Part shown: piece after piece, positions 26,923 to 35,251 of the stretch
Layout of the letters: every line of letters starts with the position of its first letter
How positions within the stretch are numbered: the stretch's first letter is position 1
DNA from: Bacteroidia bacterium
GTDB taxonomy: Bacteria > Bacteroidota > Bacteroidia > Palsa-965
NCBI GenBank assembly: GCA_023151315.1
Contig: JAKLJE010000023.1
Coordinates: 1 to 64,000 of the forward strand
Length of the DNA stretch: 64,000 nucleotides
Direction: 5' to 3'
Translations under genes and position numbers: made by a program
Notes under the pieces: model-generated
What the model was told of the DNA's origin: nothing
The model's input: the letters and a program-made list of their open reading frames with translations, nothing else
Database searches by the model: none

Positions 26923-27906
26923 GTGACAGCACAGCAGGCGAAACGCGGTGATTCAGAAGGATACAGAATTCCTTTGAGTCCCCGCGTTTCTGTTTTCACA
27001 GTGTGCCTGATACTCGCAGGTGCGTTCTGGTTACTGCATACGCTTTCAAAAGAGTATACAATCAGAGTACGTGTGCCGGTTGTTTACGGTAATCTTCCCG
27101 GCAGCGCTCTTATGCCGCAGGATCTTCCGGATTCTGTTGATGCCGATATCAAAGCCAGCGGCTTCACCTTGATGATTCTGAGAATGTCGGGCAATGCCAG
27201 TGCGGTGGATATGGATCTCAGTCGTGCACGTTCAGTGGGAAATGGTGAATATGCACTTACCACTAACGAACGTCAGCACTTTCTGCAATCTGCAATCGGG
27301 AAAGATATTCGTATTGTGAAAATTTATCCTGATACTATTTTCGTTGGCTTCGAAGGGAAAATGGAGAAACGTGTTCGTGTAATTCCACGTGTCACCGTTA
27401 ATTGTGCTCCCGGTTATCGATTGGGCGACAGTGTTCATGTGTATCCTGAATTTGTAATGTTGCGCGGGCCGGAACCTTTGCTGGCAAAGATCAATGCAGT
27501 GGAAACAGAATCGAAAGTGTTTGATGATGTTTCTGCTTCCGTTGAAACCGATTTGAAAATTGTATTGCCTGACGGAAACGCGCAGTTGAGTGTACAACCG
27601 GCAATGGTGAAAATGAATGCGCTTGTTGGTCAGTACACGGAAGGCCGATTTACAATTCCGCTTAACGTGATCAACGTTCCTTCTTCTGTTGATCTGAAAA
27701 CGTTCCCGGATAAAGTGGATGTTGTGTTTCAGGTTCCGGTTGAAGATTATGCTACCATGAAGCCTGAAATGTTCCGTGCTGTTGCAGATTATCGAAAAGT
27801 GCAGAGCGGAACACAGAGTCTGCCGGTGGAAATCGTTCGCCAACCAACGGTGATCCGCAATCTCAAAACCGAACCGGCGCGGGTGGATTACATCATCAGA
27901 AAATAA
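26923..27906 (+). CDS. YbbR-like domain protein
   Basis: A 327-residue protein anchored by an N-terminal membrane helix (about 25-42) and carrying several YbbR-type beta domains (RVRVPVVYGNLP; RVRVIPRVTVNCAPGYRLGD; RFTIPLNVINVPSSVDLKTFPDKVDV). YbbR domains in other bacteria regulate the c-di-AMP cyclase CdaA, but no such gene is adjacent here, so the role is open. The start is GTG, 18 nt after yajC. Its stop codon overlaps the next start (TAATG). Confidence 0.82.
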   Translation: MTAQQAKRGDSEGYRIPLSPRVSVFTVCLILAGAFWLLHTLSKEYTIRVRVPVVYGNLPGSALMPQDLPDSVDADIKASGFTLMILRMSGNASAVDMDLSRARSVGNGEYALTTNERQHFLQSAIGKDIRIVKIYPDTIFVGFEGKMEKRVRVIPRVTVNCAPGYRLGDSVHVYPEFVMLRGPEPLLAKINAVETESKVFDDVSASVETDLKIVLPDGNAQLSVQPAMVKMNALVGQYTEGRFTIPLNVINVPSSVDLKTFPDKVDVVFQVPVEDYATMKPEMFRAVADYRKVQSGTQSLPVEIVRQPTVIRNLKTEPARVDYIIRK

Positions 27907-29381
27907 TGCAGACTGTTACGGAACAATTCATTGATGTTCTTGTGGACCATCCGCGGAAAATTATCCTCATTGATGAACGCGGAAAATGGAATGCATCACA
28001 GATCTATAATGCATCGCAATATATTCTCAACGATATTCTCAATTCCCGTTCATTCAAAGGAAAACGCATAGTAGTTTTCTGTCGCCCCGGATTGAGTTAT
28101 ACCGCATGCATGTTTGCCGGATGGATGTCGGGAGCAATGATGGTGCCGCTTTGTATTACACATCCGAAAGAAGAATTGCTCTATGTGCTCGAAGATTCAG
28201 GCGCCGAATTAATTCTTGCTGATAAAGAATTGCGCGAGCTGCTTCCGCAAACCAAAGTGAAAACTGCATTCCCTGATTTTAAAGGAACGTTTACGGATCC
28301 TGTTCCTGCCAATTACACAACACCGCTTTCAACGGATCCTGCGTTGATGTTGTATACGAGTGGTACAACGGGAAAACCTAAAGGCGTTGTGCATTCGCAC
28401 GCATCGTTGTCGGCCCAGGTAAACACATTGATTCAGGCTTGGGAATGGAGCGAGAACGATCACATACTTCATTTTCTTCCGTTACATCATACGCACGGAA
28501 TCATCAATAAATGGTTGTGTGCTTTAATGTCAGGTGCGGTATGCGAAATGCTGGACAAGTTTGATGCAGATGAAGTGTGGAAGCGAATTACATCAGGCCG
28601 CATTAATGTGTTAATGGCTGTGCCGACTGTTTATGTGAAGCTGATTGAATCATTTCATCAGAATCATACTGAGAATGCAGAGTTGAAGAATACATTGCAA
28701 CAATTCAGACTCATGGTTTCCGGAAGCGCAGCGTTGCCGGTTTCAGTTCTTGAAAAATGGAAAGCAATTTCGGGGCACGTGTTACTGGAACGATACGGGA
28801 TGACGGAAACAGGAATGGTACTTTCAAATCCGTACAATGGCGAGCGCAGAGCGGGAACGGTAGGACAGGTGCTTCCGGGAATGGAAGTGCGACTTGCAGA
28901 TGAAGAGAATCATTTGAATGCAACTGAAGGTGAACTGCAGGTCCGCGGTGCGAATATGTTCAGCGGATATTGGAATCGCGAAGCAGAAACGAAGAAGTCG
29001 TTTACTAAAGACGGATGGTTCAGAACAGGAGATTTAGTGCGCATTGTTGACAGTTATTATGTAATTGCGGGACGACTCTCCACTGATATCATCAAAAGCG
29101 GCGGATATAAAATTTCTGCATTGGAAATTGAAGCGGTATTGCTCACACATCCCGAAGTGAAAGAATGCGCGGTGGTTGGAATTGCAGATGAAACTTGGGG
29201 AGAGCGAATAGGTGCAGCTGTAGTTTGGAAAAACGATACGCACGAACTTGAGATTATCAGACAATGGTTGTCTGACAAACTCGCAGCTTACAAACTGCCG
29301 TCATTACTGATTTCCGTCAATGAAATTCCCCGAAACGCGATGGGAAAAGCGGTAAAACAAGATGTGAAACGATTGTTTTAA
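27906..29381 (+). CDS. AMP-dependent acyl-CoA synthetase family protein
   Basis: A 491-residue adenylate-forming enzyme. It has the P-loop-like motif LMLYTSGTTGKPKGVVHSH, then ERYGMTETGM and GWFRTGDLVRI, and the C-terminal hinge GRLSTDIIKSGGYKIS. The catalytic lysine is in PRNAMGKAVKQ. Its length and motif wording resemble malonyl-CoA/methylmalonyl-CoA synthetases and short-chain acyl-CoA synthetases, but the acid substrate cannot be fixed. It starts at the last base of the YbbR gene, where many Bacteroidota have coaE. Confidence 0.85.
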   Translation: MQTVTEQFIDVLVDHPRKIILIDERGKWNASQIYNASQYILNDILNSRSFKGKRIVVFCRPGLSYTACMFAGWMSGAMMVPLCITHPKEELLYVLEDSGAELILADKELRELLPQTKVKTAFPDFKGTFTDPVPANYTTPLSTDPALMLYTSGTTGKPKGVVHSHASLSAQVNTLIQAWEWSENDHILHFLPLHHTHGIINKWLCALMSGAVCEMLDKFDADEVWKRITSGRINVLMAVPTVYVKLIESFHQNHTENAELKNTLQQFRLMVSGSAALPVSVLEKWKAISGHVLLERYGMTETGMVLSNPYNGERRAGTVGQVLPGMEVRLADEENHLNATEGELQVRGANMFSGYWNREAETKKSFTKDGWFRTGDLVRIVDSYYVIAGRLSTDIIKSGGYKISALEIEAVLLTHPEVKECAVVGIADETWGERIGAAVVWKNDTHELEIIRQWLSDKLAAYKLPSLLISVNEIPRNAMGKAVKQDVKRLF

Positions 29382-29423
29382 CAGGAATTTGCAAGTCAGA
29401 ATCATTCTGAAGAAATGTTAGTT

Positions 29424-29431
29424 TACCTTTG
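29424..29431 (+). promoter_or_regulatory. -7 promoter box for the DUF4920 gene
   Basis: TACCTTTG matches TAnnTTTG, 16 nt before the ATG. Confidence 0.6.
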
Positions 29432-29447
29432 CGGAAAATAAAACGCA

Positions 29448-29942
29448 ATGAAACTCATCATCCCATCTCTTATCGGAATTGCACTGTTAGCATCATGTGG
29501 CGACAGCGGCAGCAAATCCGGAAACGACACAATGAAATCTGATTCCATGAAAATATCTTACTTCGGAGATACAATTACCGCTGACGGAGCAATGCCGGTT
29601 GCGGAACTGGAAGCAAAGATGGGAGATGCTGCATCTTACAATTGCAAACTTGAAGGAACAATCGAATCCGTTTGCCAGAAGAAAGGTTGCTGGATGGAAT
29701 TGACCATTAACGACACAGAAGCACTTCACGTTTCATTTAAGGATTACAAGTTCTTCGTACCTAAAGATGCTTCAGGAAAGAAAGTGATTATGGAAGGTGT
29801 TGCGAAATACGACACTGTTTCTGTAAGTATGCTGAAGCACTTGGCTTCTGACGCGAACAAGCCTCAGGAGGAAATTGACAAAATCACAGAGCCGGAGTAC
29901 GAATTGTTCTTCGAGGCAAGTGGTGTAATGATTAAAGAGTAA
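29448..29942 (+). CDS. DUF4920 lipoprotein
   Basis: A 164-residue lipoprotein with lipobox LLASC. The DUF4920 region (about 35-160) is an OB-like beta fold, seen in YFGDTITADGAMPVAEL, then KLEGTIESVCQKKGCWMEL, where two cysteines (C76 and C81, read C-QKKG-C) may bind metal, and FFVPKDASGKKVIMEGVA. The function is unknown. It is followed after 11 nt by the heme-motif lipoprotein, so they are probably co-transcribed. Confidence 0.82.
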   Translation: MKLIIPSLIGIALLASCGDSGSKSGNDTMKSDSMKISYFGDTITADGAMPVAELEAKMGDAASYNCKLEGTIESVCQKKGCWMELTINDTEALHVSFKDYKFFVPKDASGKKVIMEGVAKYDTVSVSMLKHLASDANKPQEEIDKITEPEYELFFEASGVMIKE

Positions 29943-29953
29943 AAATCAGATTC

Positions 29954-30409
29954 ATGAAAGCATTCGCACTTGCACTTATTCTTTCCTTTGCCATGTTCTC
30001 CTGCGGAGAAAACACGGAAACTGTATCTGAAGATTCCGCAAAGAAATGCGCAATGCCTTCGACTGTGAATCCTAATGGCGACAGTGAACTTGCTTTGCTG
30101 ATGCGTGAAATGGCAGACTGGACAGACTCTTGTAAATCCGCAATTACTTCAGGCCGTGTTGTGCCGGTTGCTCCTGCTGACCTGAACACATTACATTCCG
30201 CGAAGCGCACTGATCCGAATATTGATGAAAAGGTGTTCGCATCCATGGCGAGTTTGTATCAATCACGTGTAACCGAATTCCAGGCGGCGACAGATGCTAA
30301 TCGTGTTCAGTTATTTAATGCAATGGTGCAAGGATGCGTATCGTGTCACGAGAATTTCTGTCACGGTCCATTGGTGCGTATCAATAAAATGATGATTCCC
30401 GTGAATTAA
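29954..30409 (+). CDS. Lipoprotein with C-terminal CxxCH heme motif
   Basis: A 151-residue lipoprotein (leader ending AMFSC). Its body is helical, and a single CVSCH motif lies near residue 128 in QGCVSCHENFCHGPLVRI. The position of the motif near the end of a helical protein is as in cytochrome c' (c-556) types, where the heme attaches to the fourth helix. Two further cysteines (C32 and C60) and C136 are unexplained. It may be an envelope electron carrier or a heme sensor. It seems to be in one operon with the DUF4920 gene and ends at a strong terminator. Confidence 0.68.
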   Translation: MKAFALALILSFAMFSCGENTETVSEDSAKKCAMPSTVNPNGDSELALLMREMADWTDSCKSAITSGRVVPVAPADLNTLHSAKRTDPNIDEKVFASMASLYQSRVTEFQAATDANRVQLFNAMVQGCVSCHENFCHGPLVRINKMMIPVN

Positions 30410-30443
30410 ATGCGGACGTAGTTTTTCGTCGAAATAAATTATG

Positions 30444-30486
30444 AACGGCTTAATAGATTGATAATCAATCTTTAAGCCGTTTTTTA
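30444..30486 (+). terminator. Rho-independent terminator
   Basis: AACGGCTTAA..AGATTG pairs with CAATCT..TAAGCCGTT, a stem of about 16 bp with one mismatch, followed by six T. Confidence 0.92.
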
Positions 30487-30552
30487 TGCGCTAAAAACAG
30501 GATGAAAGTCTGAAAATAGTCGACGAAGGCTTGTTTTATGTCGATTAAAACG

Positions 30553-30560
30553 TACCTTTG
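30553..30560 (+). promoter_or_regulatory. Consensus promoter before a 28-codon frame
   Basis: TACCTTTG with TTG at 30531-30533 gives exactly 19 nt spacing, a textbook Bacteroidota promoter. It would drive the 28-codon frame at 30593 and the lipoprotein gene at 30720. Confidence 0.7.
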
Positions 30561-30592
30561 CACCCGATTTAAACAACCAAACCCCTAATAAA

Positions 30593-30679
30593 ATGAGAAG
30601 TATTTATCGAGTTCTGCCGCTGATTCTTGCGCTGTTTGCCTTCACAGGTGTAATCGCTTTAATGTCTGCACTGAGCTAA
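30593..30679 (+). CDS. 28-residue hydrophobic peptide
   Basis: A short reading frame preceded by a consensus promoter. The product is a basic N-terminus plus one hydrophobic helix (MRSIYRVLPLILALFAFTGV, then IALMSALS). Its first 14 residues resemble the signal peptide of the next gene (MKNIFRILPLVFAVVFASC): both read M-basic-polar-I-aromatic-R-aliphatic-LPL. It ends with no lipobox cysteine. It may be a leader peptide, a small membrane protein, or the remnant of a duplicated lipoprotein gene. No family is recognised. Confidence 0.5.
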   Translation: MRSIYRVLPLILALFAFTGVIALMSALS

Positions 30680-30719
30680 TCGAAACCCAACCCAAAACAA
30701 ACATTGTAAGGCAATCACA

Positions 30720-31106
30720 ATGAAAAACATCTTCCGTATCCTGCCCCTCGTATTTGCAGTAGTATTCGCTTCCTGCACCAAAGAAGAAATCGCTCCTTTA
30801 ACCCCGGGAGTGCCTTCAATGGTTCATGTGGAATACCGCGTTCACGCTAACAGCGGACGCATGACTGTTCATCAGTTGGTTCCTTCTCAAGGTGTGCTTG
30901 CTGAAGAGAAGGTTGAAATCAACAGATCTGAATATAGCTACGAGTTTGATGTGCTTCAGGGAACATTTGTAAGTGTTACCGGCACTAACTCTATGCCAGG
31001 TCCTGATGAAGTCATTACTGAGATTTACGTGAATGATGTCCTTTTAGCTACCGGATCGGCAAACGCGCCGGGAGCTGTTGCGAAAGCAGAAGGCATCGCA
31101 CGCTGA
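30720..31106 (+). CDS. Small hypothetical lipoprotein
   Basis: A 128-residue lipoprotein (leader MKNIFRILPLVFAVVFASC). The mature part is beta-rich: HVEYRVHANSGRMTVHQLV; YSYEFDVLQGTFVSVTG; ITEIYVNDVLLATGSA. This pattern looks like a small Ig-like sandwich. The family is not recognised. It lies 40 nt after the 28-codon frame and probably shares its promoter. A terminator follows. Confidence 0.7.
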   Translation: MKNIFRILPLVFAVVFASCTKEEIAPLTPGVPSMVHVEYRVHANSGRMTVHQLVPSQGVLAEEKVEINRSEYSYEFDVLQGTFVSVTGTNSMPGPDEVITEIYVNDVLLATGSANAPGAVAKAEGIAR

Positions 31107-31137
31107 ACAAACCCAAGCTGCAAAGCAGAACGGAGGA

Positions 31138-31170
31138 AGCCTGTCACTTGTGACGGGCTTTTCTGTTTTA
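31138..31170 (+). terminator. Rho-independent terminator
   Basis: GCCTGTCAC pairs with GTGACGGGC (one G-U pair) across a 2-nt loop (likely opening to 4), with a T-rich tail. The tail overlaps the stop codon of the convergent peptide transporter. Confidence 0.82.
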
Positions 31171-32847
31171 TTGGTGTTCCTTGAATATTTTATTCAACCA
31201 ACGCAACATCAGGAATATTGCCAACGCCGACAATCCAAGTAAAGCAAAGTTCACAAGGAAGAAATTGGCTTTGTTGTCATAAGTCTTCCACATGCTGGCG
31301 AGAATTCCGGAAAGCTTGTTTCCAAGCGAAGTAGAAAGAAACCATCCTCCCATCATCAACGCTGTTAAGCGCGGAGGAGAGAGTTTGGATACAAGACTCA
31401 ATCCCATCGGACTTAAGCAAAGTTCGCCTACTGTAATTACTCCGTAAGATGCAATTAACCACCACGAAGAAACTTTGATTTCTCCATTGCTGCCTGCATA
31501 CACCGCGCCAACCATGACCAACGTAGAAAGCGCACTGATCACCAATCCCCAAGCAATCTTTGCCGGTGTCGATGGCTCACGTCCGCGCTTACGTAACATC
31601 ATGAATACTCCAACAACCAATGGCGTCAGTAATATCACCCAACCCGGATTCACCGACTGAAATATGTTCGTGCTCGTGAGATATAGTTTGTCTCCTTCTT
31701 TCAGTCGTTCAGGATTCCTGATGTTCTTGGTATAATCCGGAAACGAGTAAGTCATTATTTGCGCGCCGCTGCTGTCTTTCACTTTTACAAAGTGTCGATC
31801 CGTAAGCGGAATGGAATCCTTTTTCAGTTCAATCGTTTCTGCGAGCTTGATTTTTTCCAATGTTCCGGAAATAGCAACCGGTACTTCGCGGTCGGTGTAT
31901 TTATTCGCCCAAGTAGTAAGTGCCGTTCCGTTCTGTTTGAATACAGCCCAGAACACGATTACAACAGCGAAAATTGCGAGCATTGCTCCAATCGGTTTAC
32001 GTTCTTCCACTGACGATTTTCTCCAGAGATTGAAGTAGAAGAATATCACCGGTATGCAACCGAAGATGAATGCATCTGTGCTGTCGCTTCCGAAAATGTT
32101 TCCGTTCGGATTGTCATCGCTTGTGATTCCTTTAATGAACCATCCGAGAATACCGGCGAGAATCATCGGTAAGATCGTTAAACCGAATATCCTGAACAGA
32201 GATGAATCTTCAGGCTTCACAGGTTTTAATACATCTGCATGTTTGTAATGCCGTGTTCCGATGAGGAAAATAATCACACCCACAAACATTCCACCACCGG
32301 CCATGAGAAACGCTGCTGACCATCCCCATACATTCAGCATCACAGCGCCGAAGAAATTGCAAATGAATGCGCCGATGTTAATGCCCATGTAGAAGATATT
32401 GTAACCTGCATCCTTCTGTAATTTATACCTGTCATCATTGTATAAATTACCAAGCAAAGTGGATATGTTCGGCTTAAAGAATCCGTTTCCGAGAATGATC
32501 AGGAACAATGCAATGTAAAATGGTGTATAACCTTTCACCGCAAGCAGCGAGTAACCGGCACCCATCATTAATCCGCCGACAATGATACTCATGCGATAAC
32601 CCAAAACCCGATCCGCAAGTAATCCTCCGATGAACGGCGTCAGAAACACCAAGGCGATAAACGTTCCGTAAACATCTGCTGAACCGTATGTATCCATTCC
32701 GAATCCGCCTTTCTCAACAGGAGCTTCGAGATACAAGGTGAAGATGCCGAGCATGAGGTAATACCCGAATCGTTCCCACATTTCAGAAAAAAAGAGGTAC
32801 GGTAGTCCTTTTGGATGTTTTGCTGCCATGCGACTAAGATAATTCAA
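31168..32847 (-). CDS. Proton-dependent peptide transporter (POT/PTR2 family)
   Basis: A 559-residue inner membrane MFS protein with about 14 hydrophobic segments, importing di- and tripeptides with protons. The POT signature is present: SEMWERFGYYLMLGIFTLYL (ExxERFxYY). So are GGLLADRVLGYR after helix 2, and ILGNGFFKPNISTLLGNLY. The extracytoplasmic insert (about 320-420) between helices is a feature of Bacteroidota members. It diverges from bshA, with 45 nt between the starts. Confidence 0.92.
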   Translation of the reverse strand: MNYLSRMAAKHPKGLPYLFFSEMWERFGYYLMLGIFTLYLEAPVEKGGFGMDTYGSADVYGTFIALVFLTPFIGGLLADRVLGYRMSIIVGGLMMGAGYSLLAVKGYTPFYIALFLIILGNGFFKPNISTLLGNLYNDDRYKLQKDAGYNIFYMGINIGAFICNFFGAVMLNVWGWSAAFLMAGGGMFVGVIIFLIGTRHYKHADVLKPVKPEDSSLFRIFGLTILPMILAGILGWFIKGITSDDNPNGNIFGSDSTDAFIFGCIPVIFFYFNLWRKSSVEERKPIGAMLAIFAVVIVFWAVFKQNGTALTTWANKYTDREVPVAISGTLEKIKLAETIELKKDSIPLTDRHFVKVKDSSGAQIMTYSFPDYTKNIRNPERLKEGDKLYLTSTNIFQSVNPGWVILLTPLVVGVFMMLRKRGREPSTPAKIAWGLVISALSTLVMVGAVYAGSNGEIKVSSWWLIASYGVITVGELCLSPMGLSLVSKLSPPRLTALMMGGWFLSTSLGNKLSGILASMWKTYDNKANFFLVNFALLGLSALAIFLMLRWLNKIFKEHQ

Positions 32848-32880
32848 TTCATTATTCGGATTTCACAATTGTGTTTCCCC

Positions 32881-32888
32881 TAACTTTG
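32881..32888 (+). promoter_or_regulatory. -7 promoter box for bshA, near-leaderless
   Basis: TAACTTTG ends 4 nt before the ATG at 32893, so the mRNA should have almost no leader. Confidence 0.62.
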
Positions 32889-32892
32889 CAGC

Positions 32893-34017
32893 ATGAAAAT
32901 CGGAATTGTGTGTTATCCTACTTTCGGAGGATCGGGTGTTGTGGCAACTGAACTCGGAAAAGCACTGGCGATGAAAGGTCATCAGATACATTTCATTACT
33001 TACAGTCAGCCTGTACGTCTGGATGCTTTCACCGAAAATATCTTCTATCATGAAGTTGTAGTTTCTGATTATCCGCTTTTCGAATATCAGCCGTATGAAT
33101 TGGTACTGACCAGTAAAATGGTTGATGTTGCAATCAATGAAAAACTTGACCTGCTGCACGTGCATTATGCAATTCCTCATGCATCTGCAGCGTATATGGC
33201 CAAGCGCATTCTGGAAGATCGCGGTATTCGTTTGCCTTTTATCACAACACTTCACGGAACCGACATTACGCTTTTGGGTCGCGACGAATCGTTCGAACCT
33301 GTAATTACTTTCGCAATTAATCATTCTGATGCTGTGACAGCTGTGTCTGAAAGTTTACGCCAGGATACTCTGCGTTACTTCCATGTGAATCGTGACGTGG
33401 AAGTGATACCGAATTTCATTTGTTTAGACGAATACGGTCAGGCTTCCAAAAATTGTAAGCGTCAGATTTTCGCTCCGAACGGAGAGAAGATTATGGTTCA
33501 CGTTTCCAACTTCCGCAAAGTGAAAAGGGTGGAAGATGTGTTGCGTGTTTTTGATAAAGTACGCAAGCAACTTCCAACAAGACTCGTTCTTGTGGGTGAT
33601 GGTCCTGAACGTGCACACATTGAGAAACTTTGTCGCGAACTGAATACCTGCGATGAAATTGTTTCACTTGGTAAAGTAACTAATCCTGCAGAAGTGTTAT
33701 CCGTTGCGGACTTATTCATTCTTCCTTCTGAAACGGAAAGCTTCGGTTTGTCTGCACTGGAAGCGATGGCGTCTCACGTTCCCGTGATTTCAACCAATAC
33801 GGGCGGATTGCCTGAAGTGAATATTAATGGTGTAACAGGCTTCACAAGTGATGTGGGAGATGTAGAAGAGATGGCGAAGAATGCAATTCACTTGCTTTCT
33901 GATGAAACCCGATTACAGTTGTTCAAGCACAATGCTTATGAACAAGCGAAGAAATTTGATCTGGAGAAAATTCTGCCGGAGTACGAAGCGTTATATCAAC
34001 GAGTAATGAAGAAGTAA
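32893..34017 (+). CDS. bshA: N-acetyl-alpha-D-glucosaminyl L-malate synthase
   Basis: A 374-residue GT4-family enzyme that transfers GlcNAc from UDP-GlcNAc to L-malate, the first step of bacillithiol synthesis. The N-terminal signature CYPTFGGSGVVATELGKALA and IHFITYSQPVRL match BshA closely. LHGTDITLLG and the C-terminal nucleotide-sugar motif PSETESFGLSALEAMA are present. The bshB and bshC genes are not in this window. It is followed after 8 nt by the DUF2027-Smr gene. Confidence 0.92.
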   Translation: MKIGIVCYPTFGGSGVVATELGKALAMKGHQIHFITYSQPVRLDAFTENIFYHEVVVSDYPLFEYQPYELVLTSKMVDVAINEKLDLLHVHYAIPHASAAYMAKRILEDRGIRLPFITTLHGTDITLLGRDESFEPVITFAINHSDAVTAVSESLRQDTLRYFHVNRDVEVIPNFICLDEYGQASKNCKRQIFAPNGEKIMVHVSNFRKVKRVEDVLRVFDKVRKQLPTRLVLVGDGPERAHIEKLCRELNTCDEIVSLGKVTNPAEVLSVADLFILPSETESFGLSALEAMASHVPVISTNTGGLPEVNINGVTGFTSDVGDVEEMAKNAIHLLSDETRLQLFKHNAYEQAKKFDLEKILPEYEALYQRVMKK

Positions 34018-34025
34018 ATTGAACT

Positions 34026-35060
34026 ATGCAATTCAAGTCCGGAGATAAAGTCAGATTCCTCAATGAAACAGGAGAAGGAACATTCGTTCGCCTGACAGGA
34101 AAAGGTATGGCATTGGTTGAAATGGAAGACGGATTTGAAGTGCCGTTTCCCGTTTCTGATCTTGTACCTGTTCGCGAACATGAGCGCAGTGCAAGTCGTG
34201 TTGAAGAACCAAAACAGGAATATCATCAAGCCGCAACTTCAGCTGTCGTTCCTCTGAATCCGGAATTTCCTGATGGCGTTTATCTTGTTTTTGATCCGCA
34301 GAATCAGAAAATGCCTTCTGCCGGTGCAATTGATGTTTATGTTCTCAATAGAAGTAACTATCATATTTTCTTCACTGTTTCATTGAAAGACGGTAAAGAA
34401 TGGATTTGCATTCAGTCCGGCGTTCTCGGACCCGGAAGAAAAGCAGATGTGGACACAATGACACCGGCTGATATTGACGAATGGCAACAGGCAAAAACCG
34501 ATATCCTGTTTTACAGTGACGAGCCGTTCACGCATATTGCGCCTTTGAGTAATGTGATTCGTTTGAGAGGTGTGAAGTTTATGAAAGACAGTTCGTATCA
34601 AACACATTTACTCACAGAACGCAAGTGTTACATCGCTGAAGTGGCTTTGATTGACGATTCCGTTGCTCCGGAAGAAGACAAGCCGTTTATTAGCAACGAA
34701 GAATTGCGCAGGATGATGGAACTGAAAGACCGAGTAAACACTGCGAAGAAAATTTCCGTTCCGCATCTGAAGAATCAGGTGATGGAAAAGGAAGTGGATC
34801 TTCATATAGAAGAATTACTGGATAACTGGAACGGTATGTCGAACGCACAGTTGCTGGATGTGCAGCTCAAGCGTGTTCAACAGGAAATGGATGCAGCCAT
34901 TGCTGCGCACATGCGCAAAATTGTTTTCATTCACGGCGTTGGTAATGGCCGCTTGAAAACCGAAGTGCGACGTTTGCTTTCAACCTACAAGAACGTACGC
35001 ATACATGACGCATCGTTTGCTCGTTACGGAGTAGGTGCTACGGAAGCTGAAATTATTTAG
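34026..35060 (+). CDS. DUF2027-Smr domain protein
   Basis: A 344-residue cytoplasmic protein. The N-terminal DUF2027 region (about 1-230) starts with an SH3-like barrel (FKSGDKVRFLNETGEGTFVRL). The C-terminal 80 residues are an Smr domain (VDLHIEELL, then IVFIHGVGNGRLKTEVRRLL) of the kind found at the end of MutS2. Smr domains nick or bind nucleic acid; HGVGNG is the usual conserved loop. The stop codon TAG lies inside the first unit of a TTTAGAC heptamer repeat, so the end of this gene may have been reshaped by the repeat. Confidence 0.88.
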   Translation: MQFKSGDKVRFLNETGEGTFVRLTGKGMALVEMEDGFEVPFPVSDLVPVREHERSASRVEEPKQEYHQAATSAVVPLNPEFPDGVYLVFDPQNQKMPSAGAIDVYVLNRSNYHIFFTVSLKDGKEWICIQSGVLGPGRKADVDTMTPADIDEWQQAKTDILFYSDEPFTHIAPLSNVIRLRGVKFMKDSSYQTHLLTERKCYIAEVALIDDSVAPEEDKPFISNEELRRMMELKDRVNTAKKISVPHLKNQVMEKEVDLHIEELLDNWNGMSNAQLLDVQLKRVQQEMDAAIAAHMRKIVFIHGVGNGRLKTEVRRLLSTYKNVRIHDASFARYGVGATEAEII

Positions 35061-35095
35061 ACTTTAGACGGTTGACTTTAGACCGTACAGGTAGT
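35056..35095. repeat. Heptamer repeat TTTAGAC (arm 1)
   Basis: Three copies of ACTTTAGAC-type units in a 7- to 14-nt rhythm, beginning within the stop codon of the Smr gene. They are the reverse complement of the GTCTAAA units at 35187-35243, so the two arrays form an inverted pair around about 90 nt. Confidence 0.75.
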
Positions 35096-35186
35096 TTCCA
35101 AATGAGTTAGATTTATCTGATTATGACGGTTAAACTCACCATTATTAATTTAGTTGCTATTACTAGCGTATGAGGTAAATAGAATC

Positions 35187-35243
35187 TGATCTAAAGTCTG
35201 AATACTGCAGTTTGCGATCTCAAGTCTAAAGTCTAAAGTCTAT
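35187..35243. repeat. Heptamer repeat GTCTAAA (arm 2), upstream of rnpB
   Basis: Units TCTAAAGTC repeat in a 7-nt rhythm; three run without a break at 35224-35243 and merge into the rnpB -7 box TATATTTG. Confidence 0.8.
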
Positions 35244-35248
35244 ATTTG
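35241..35248 (+). promoter_or_regulatory. -7 promoter box for rnpB
   Basis: TATATTTG fits TAnnTTTG and predicts a transcript start close to 35252, where the P1 helix of RNase P RNA begins. The box overlaps the last heptamer unit. Confidence 0.65.
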
Positions 35249-35251
35249 CAA

